Part shown: piece after piece, positions 58,600 through 64,000 of the stretch
Layout of the letters: every line of letters begins with the position of its first letter
Numbering within the stretch: the stretch's first letter is position 1
DNA from: Dillenia suffruticosa
Lineage: Eukaryota; Streptophyta; Magnoliopsida; Dilleniales; Dilleniaceae
Direction: 5' to 3'
DNA: 64,000 nucleotides
Assembly (NCBI GenBank): GCA_033439265.1
Contig: JAVTVX010000001.1
Coordinates: 12,480,608 to 12,544,607 of the forward strand
Program-made: the position numbers and the translations under genes
Notes under the pieces: generated by a model
The model's database searches: none
What the model was told of the DNA's origin: nothing
What the model saw: the letters and a program-made list of their open reading frames with translations, nothing else

Positions 58600-59460
58600 T
58601 CTCCAAGTCACAAATATTTCTCTTAATGCGTTGAGAACTGTCGTATTAAATTTTTGCAAGGAGAGTAAACTGAATGATATGATCTGCGTGATTTTATCAG
58701 TAAATTCAGTTTATTCTCGAGAGGCAAAATCTAACGGGAATCTGAGACACGAGATGATGGGCCCCAGGGTGGGCACCGCACCTCAGAATATACGAGATAA
58801 AGAGATCTATCGTGTATGGGACAAAAGATTTGCCAAGTTAGGGCAATGCTTATCAGTGGCATACACGATGACTTAATCTCGTTTTTCGAGTCATATTCTA
58901 TGGAAATATCAGTTCGACTCGTCCCATAAGAGCATTGTGTTGCTCTCTTCGGCCCCTATGTGAGGATGCAGAAGAAAAGGGTTAATCATACAATGAAGCA
59001 AATGTTGAGTATGATCACCGAGTTAATATATACGGACGAGCAAATTTCGGATGGAATTAAGGTACTGGATGTGATCCGGTTTTTACCTGATTCATGGGAA
59101 ACCGTGAAATCCTATCTCACATTTGACGAAAGTATTCGTACTTTCGTTGACGTGAATATATATTGTGAGCTCGATGAGGAGCACCTAGAGGCGAGTACGC
59201 CACACTCGAGTCATGCTTATTCAGAGGAGTCAAGTAAGGACTTCCCCGACGCTAAGCCAATAGCATAAGCATGCGAACGAGACTCGAGATCTAGGTAATA
59301 AAAATCATCCGAGAAAACCGACAACGAGGTACAAGAAAGCAAGAAGAAGGAATTTGTTTAGACCAATGTAATTGCTACGTTTGAGGTAGATTTGGTCATT
59401 TCGCTCGTGAGTGTGACGAGCATAAATTAATATCCTTCTTCTTTACGTGGTTTGAGATTT
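58600..59460 (+). pseudogene. gag of copia element, broken
   Basis: An open stretch at 58631-58876 includes FAKLGQCLSVAYTM, and 58960-59268 includes IKVLDVIRFLPDSWETVKSY, a block typical of copia gag (xxILxSLPxSWxxxxxxL). The zinc knuckle at about 59367-59410 reads CYV*GRFGHFARECD, so its second Cys codon is now TGA. Several frames are needed to follow it. Confidence 0.8.
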
Positions 59461-59479
59461 GTCTCATTTACTATAATAC

Positions 59480-60480
59480 TCGCTGATTTCTCTCATTTGA
59501 AATCAGGAGCAACCGACCACGTAACTCGAGATAGGAGTGTGTAATCCGTCAAATGAATCCTTAAACTTGAAGGATTTACGTTAAGGACAGAGCATTCGTC
59601 GTCGTCAGAGGGAACGACATTTGCTATGACGTCCTCAATATTGTGGGCATTCGATGGATATACAATTTAGTACCTTGTCTAAAATTGACTTCGATATGCG
59701 TGAAATTATTCCTTTCTTTTAATACGATAATTTTCTAAATTATTCTGATTTTAATCCATGATGGAATGTATGCACTGGGTGCTACTCCTTCTAATGGTTT
59801 CTTGTCGTTCTACTATTGTCTTTACATCTGATTGCGTAGATGATGATGTAAATGAATGACATAGTAGACTTAGACACATGGGGTAAGAGATGATGAATCG
59901 GTTAGTAGCGAGAGGTTTATTGGACCCGCTGACCAGATTCGAGTTACCCGTATGTGAGTTTTGCCTAACCAGCAAAATGACGAGAAAACCATTTGGCGAT
60001 GCAATGAGAGCTGGGATTCCATTGCAGTTAACTATTGTGCCTGCCTTCTTTTTCTAGTGGTCTTATGAGTATGAGAGCCGGAAATGGAGTTGTGTAGATA
60101 ATTATAGACGCTTACGTGCGTTTTGGTTCATCTATCTGATCTTGCATAAGTCTGAGGTATAAGATTGATTCAGGAGGTTCATAAGCGAGATAGAAAATCA
60201 GTTAGATTTGAGAGTAGAGACTCTCAGAATCGAGCGAGAACGTAAGTATTCGTCTAAACTACACATGGGGCTCTGTTTCGAGAAGAGTTTTACGAGACTA
60301 CTGACTATTAGTCAGTTCCCCATTTGAGCTTTGGACAGGGAGGCAGCCTGATCTTAGCCACTTGAGGTTATGGGGTTATACCACAATTTCTCGCATTCAC
60401 ACGGTGAGTTAGACCCGCGAGAAAATATGTGTTCCTAGACGAACACGAACGGCACTATAATCGAGATTGAGTCTCGTAAT
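59480..60480 (+). pseudogene. Protease and integrase of copia element, broken
   Basis: The protease site remnant SGATDHVTRDRSV lies near 59502-59540, with Lys where the catalytic Asp should precede Ser-Gly. The integrase finger region reads RLRHMG, then LVARGLLDPLTRFELPVCEF and CLTSKMTRKPFGDAM at about 59868-59998. The core is weak. HKSEV and RRFISEIENQLDLRVETLR near 60150-60235 match the part preceding the second catalytic Asp, and RERKYSS follows where GGEY would be expected. Confidence 0.8.
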
Positions 60481-60689
60481 ACTATATTTTTTTAGAATGA
60501 TTTCCCTAAGAGAGGTGAAATCAATTTGGACCTTACATTTTATGCGATGGATGAGCCTAACGGTTCAAGGAGCCCAGCGGCGAGATACAAGAATCCACTA
60601 TGGATTTTGATCCCAGTTGGAGCGATCCATCAAAAGGTAAAGATTTTTCTATCCTCCTAAGAGCATCGAGCATGTGTATTTAAACGTTG

Positions 60690-62281
60690 TTTTCTCGATT
60701 GAGGGTGAGACCCTCATTGCAACTCTAGAGGATGATGAGAAATCTAAAATGGTCCGAGACGCTCTCAAGAGTTTTGCAAAAGATGCAAAATACCATTTAT
60801 TGAAGGCCATAAATGAAGAGAAGGAGTTGATGAGAATCAACGGGGTCTGGGACCTAGTCGATTAGCCTGAGGGTGGAATGACTATTGGGAACAAGTAGGT
60901 TCTCAAAATCAAGATAAAGGTCAACGGATTGATGAAGAGATAAAGAACCCGTCTAGTAACCAAGGGTTACACTTAGACTGAGGGGTGGACTATCGAGGAG
61001 TTATAGTCCAATTTATCTCGATCCGCTTATCCTTTAGCGACTGTCACAAACATAGATCAAGAGTCACATCACAAGGACATAAAGACCGCTTTCGTAGTGG
61101 AAGTCTAGATGAGGTGATCTACATGGAGCATCCCTCTGGGTTCGTTCTAGTAGATTAGGTGGATAAGGTCTATTGATTTTAGAAATCAAAATATGACCTT
61201 AAGCCATCATCTAGACAGCGGCGCTTGAGATTTCACGAAAAGGTGATATCTTATGGTTTTGTAATGATCGAGTAGGATCATTGCAGCTATCTGATACGTC
61301 CAGATGACTCCTTGTTCTCATATGTAGGTGACATTCTGTTGGCTGGGAACAACGGAGAGTATCCAATGACCATTGTAACATGGTTATGAGGTTTTAGTTC
61401 ATTCTCAGATTTTGGATCCATAGGGATCGCTTGAGAATGGTGTTGACTCTTTAACAAGAGTTTTACATCAGGTAGATTCTTGAATATTTCGAGAAGAGCG
61501 ATGACAACCTAAAAGATACTCTAATCGCTAAAGGTAAAAAGACCTTAATCTTGACACATACCCTAGAATTTATAAAGAAATAAGGGAGATGAACAGAATC
61601 CCTTATTCCAGTGCAAAATACATTTCTAGTGTGTGCGATGAGGTATACACGTGCGATATACAGTTTGATGTATGCGATGAGGCATACATGACCAGACGTT
61701 TATTTTATGGCTAATCTGGTGAGTAGATATTAATAGAATCCTGGAATGGATCACTGTAGAGCAGTGAAAAAGGATTCTGAAATATCTCATTTGAACTGCA
61801 AAACTCTCCATGTGTTATAGATGAGGTAATTTGCGTTTTTCGTTGGGATTCAGATACTGACTGGGAGTAGTGATCTGAATAAACGCAAAAGATTTTATCT
61901 TCTTAGAGCAATAAGAAGAGAACCTGTATATCTCTATTTACGATAAAAACTGAGTTTGTAGTATACTCAATTGCAGTTCATGAGACTGGTTGGCTTCAGA
62001 AATTTTCTGGAAGACTTAGGAGTCGTGACAGATAGTGGGAGGTCAGTGATGATTATTGTGATAATCAGACCGACACTGTCAACAAATAAGACCCTAAGTA
62101 TAATAGTAAAGCCAAACACATTGATACCGAAGACCACTTTGTGAGAGATATTACCGAGAAGGGTATTGTGACATCTAAGTACACCTTGACATACAGCATG
62201 AGAGCTGATCTCTTCAGAAAACCCGTTGTGAGAGATTCCTTTGTGAGATAAGGAACAATTGGGTTTAGTGTACTTTAACAT
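60690..62281 (+). pseudogene. Reverse transcriptase and RNase H of copia element, broken
   Basis: The RT begins near 60800 with LLKAINEEKELMRINGVWDL. It continues with RLVTKGYTQT (stop inside, expected Gln) near 60950, KTAFVVES near 61083 and RLRFHEKVISYGFVMIEQDH near 61222-61275 (stop inside, expected Gln). The catalytic block at 61321-61347 reads YVGDILLAG, where the family has YVDD. RNase H remains as YCDNQTDTVNK and HIDTEDHFVRDITEKGIVTS at about 62050-62180. Many TAG codons are present. Confidence 0.9.
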
Positions 62282-63402
62282 TTCTCCATATATACTGTTT
62301 TAGATGCTTATTTTAATATATGACATGTATATAGAATTGAGTCACATATTTATTTCATGCATCATTTGTTCATATATTGTGATCTTGTGATTAAAAGATG
62401 TGTCAGGCAGGCGTGGTCGACTCTCTCACACGAGTGACCACCTCCGACTCTGAGTGAGCGGAGATGAGACGGATTCTAGTTGTAAGAGGCTTTGAGAGTA
62501 GCCCTACTAGAACATAAGCCGCCCTGATATGTGTTCAGGATGAAGTCATATGCGATATGACCGACATGGAAATACTCACATCCATGTTGCCTGTAAGCAG
62601 CCAGGTTTGAGATCTCAGATATCACCTACGATTTATGATATTGTCTCTGAGATGCTCTCTCTGAGATCTCTGGGTAAAGTTTTATGTGTAGACTGAGTCC
62701 CGTACCTATACAGTGTTAGAGAAATCTGACATATGCCCTTTGAGAGATGGGGGAATAATACTGTGGCACGTGTTTCATACCACATGTAATGAGACGACCA
62801 TGGGACAGTGAGAGCTATTATTTGAGACGATAGTTTGATCTTGATCCCCGTTCCCACTGTGTGAGACCTGAGATCCATTGGGTGGGATCTCTTATGCCCT
62901 TATTACTTTCGGCTGTCTCTAGAAGTTTTGGTTCAGTATTGTTACTTTAGTCTGTTTACCTATGGCCCGGAAGATAAATTGAGGTCTAAGGGGCAGGTCT
63001 AGGAAAGCAGCTGAATTGAGATCGATAGATTCGAGTTTGGGAAAAGGAAAGCCAATAGACATTACATCATTATCATGTATTCACAGGTCGACCTGTTATG
63101 TTAATCCATGCTGGGATTCAAACATAATGGTGAATACATAGTCGAGCAAATAGATTGGGGATCACTTTCGATGAGGAAAGTGGCTCGATGGATGTAAATG
63201 CATTGAGTCTGGGGTATAGCGAGTTATTTTTATACTAACAGTGACTACTCGATCATCCTAACAGGTGTATCGAGAAGTCTTTGCTTGCAGGTGTACTCGC
63301 CGGTCGCACGACGCCCAATCCAGTATGAAAGTCCAGTAGGGTGATACGATAGATTGCATGAGTTGCGATCTTGTGATTGACGTAAGTGAAATGCCCTAAT
63401 GT
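62282..63402 (+). other. Copia 3' noncoding region
   Basis: Between the RNase H end and the PPT. No conserved protein is seen. GAGATC/GAGATCTC-type short motifs recur at 62605-62670 and 62868-62890. Confidence 0.6.
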
Positions 63403-63414
63403 GCAAGTGGGAGA
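63403..63414 (+). other. Polypurine tract of copia element
   Basis: GCAAGTGGGAGA directly precedes the 3' LTR. Confidence 0.75.
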
Positions 63415-63871
63415 TGTAGGTTATTTATGCCCATTGTGGGGCAATTTGGTAAGAATGAGATAATGGGGTAACTCTCATTATTACTTACCAACATTAACCA
63501 ATATTATTTGGTAACCCCCCACCAATTAAGTGCAATTGGTCTTACCTTCCTTCTGTGAGAGGGAACAATGGAGGAAACCATGACTAGGGTTTCATGGCAA
63601 TTCTCTAGAGAGAAAAAATAGTGAGAGGGATGGAGATTTTCGCGTAGGAAAATCTCTCATCGTCAAGCAAATCACCGGATGTAGAGGGTTGCGGCGTTGT
63701 GACACTGTGGTGGTGATTCGACTAACCTCGTGATCACCATCCCGACCGCGAAAGAATCAAGGAAAGTGCCGCTTGAAGATTCTACGAATTGAGATACCCT
63801 AAACCCGATCTATTTTATTTTCCGAAAATTATTGTATGCTTCCGCTGCATGAGAATCTTAAAAATCCAACA
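63415..63871 (+). repeat. 3' LTR of copia element
   Basis: 457 bp, TGTAGG to CCAACA, followed by the GTAGC duplication. The 11 differences from the 5' LTR are mostly transitions. Confidence 0.95.
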
Positions 63872-64000
63872 GTAGCACTTGGCGTTATCCCTATAGGGTT
63901 GAGAACATTACTCAATTACCATTTGCCATGGCTGACACTTAGGGCCCCTAAGACAAAATTTATGTTGCACTAGCTAAAGCAATGTCTGGCAACATTATTG
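63872..64000 (+). other. Right flank of copia element
   Basis: It continues the unknown frame from the left flank (see 56106-56949). TAG and TAA occur at 63939 and 63948. Not identified. Confidence 0.35.

Larger units (their letters stand above)
56950..63871 (+). mobile_element. Ty1/copia LTR retrotransposon, TSD GTAGC
   Basis: The LTRs at 56950-57406 and 63415-63871 are both 457 bp, begin TGTAGG and end CCAACA, and differ at 11 positions by my count. The 5-bp duplication GTAGC lies at 56945-56949 and 63872-63876. The internal order is PBS, long leader, gag with a knuckle, protease, integrase, RT, RNase H and PPT, so integrase before RT marks it as copia. All reading frames are broken. The 1.1-kb leader and the 1.1-kb region after RNase H are noncoding. 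Confidence 0.96.

Overview
This window looks like repeat-rich, probably heterochromatic, DNA of a flowering plant. The evidence is plant-type Ty3/gypsy and Ty1/copia LTR retrotransposons primed by initiator tRNA-Met, a CACTA (En/Spm) transposon with plant-type Transposase_21/DUF4216 and Transposase_24 proteins, a DUF659-type hAT transposase, an RTE-type LINE, and intron-containing nuclear tRNA-Tyr genes. I see no intact host protein-coding gene. Nearly every coding region is broken by stops and frameshifts.

Layout. 1-10427 is a degenerate Ty3/gypsy element A (partial 5' LTR, PBS, gag, pol with a chromodomain-like tail, PPT, 3' LTR). 10678-11076 is a MITE with hAT features, an 8-bp target duplication and a 38-bp perfect palindrome. 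About 11510-11745 is a fragment of a peroxisomal 3-ketoacyl-CoA thiolase gene beside a copia-like PPT/LTR start. 12652-18822 is a decayed tandem array of intron-containing tRNA-Tyr genes (16 copies with a 5' end), split by a solo gypsy LTR at 14462-17154 (TSD ATATT). 20022-33010 is a hAT transposase gene whose intron received a 10.6-kb Ty3/gypsy element B on the minus strand (21725-32318, TSD AACTA).

33950 to about 56105 is a large CACTA element with both genes (Transposase_24 type and TNPD type) on the minus strand. Three elements are nested in it. A 5'-truncated RTE LINE (36531-42483, 16-bp TSD) carries a 4-kb solo LTR (37608-41657, TSD TCTCT). A deletion-derivative CACTA of the same family (46500-52319, TSD ATT) cuts the TNPD gene in two. 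56950-63871 is a Ty1/copia element with 457-bp LTRs differing at 11 sites by my count and TSD GTAGC. Its coding region is nonetheless full of stops.

The genes do not form a host pathway. The window records successive insertions, and target-site duplications fix the order of most nesting events. Many in-frame stops are TAG where Gln (CAG) is expected, a pattern that fits deamination of methylated CHG sites. The least ordinary item is the tRNA-Tyr array, in which anticodons have drifted and recombination has produced half-genes. I found no clearly new functional system.
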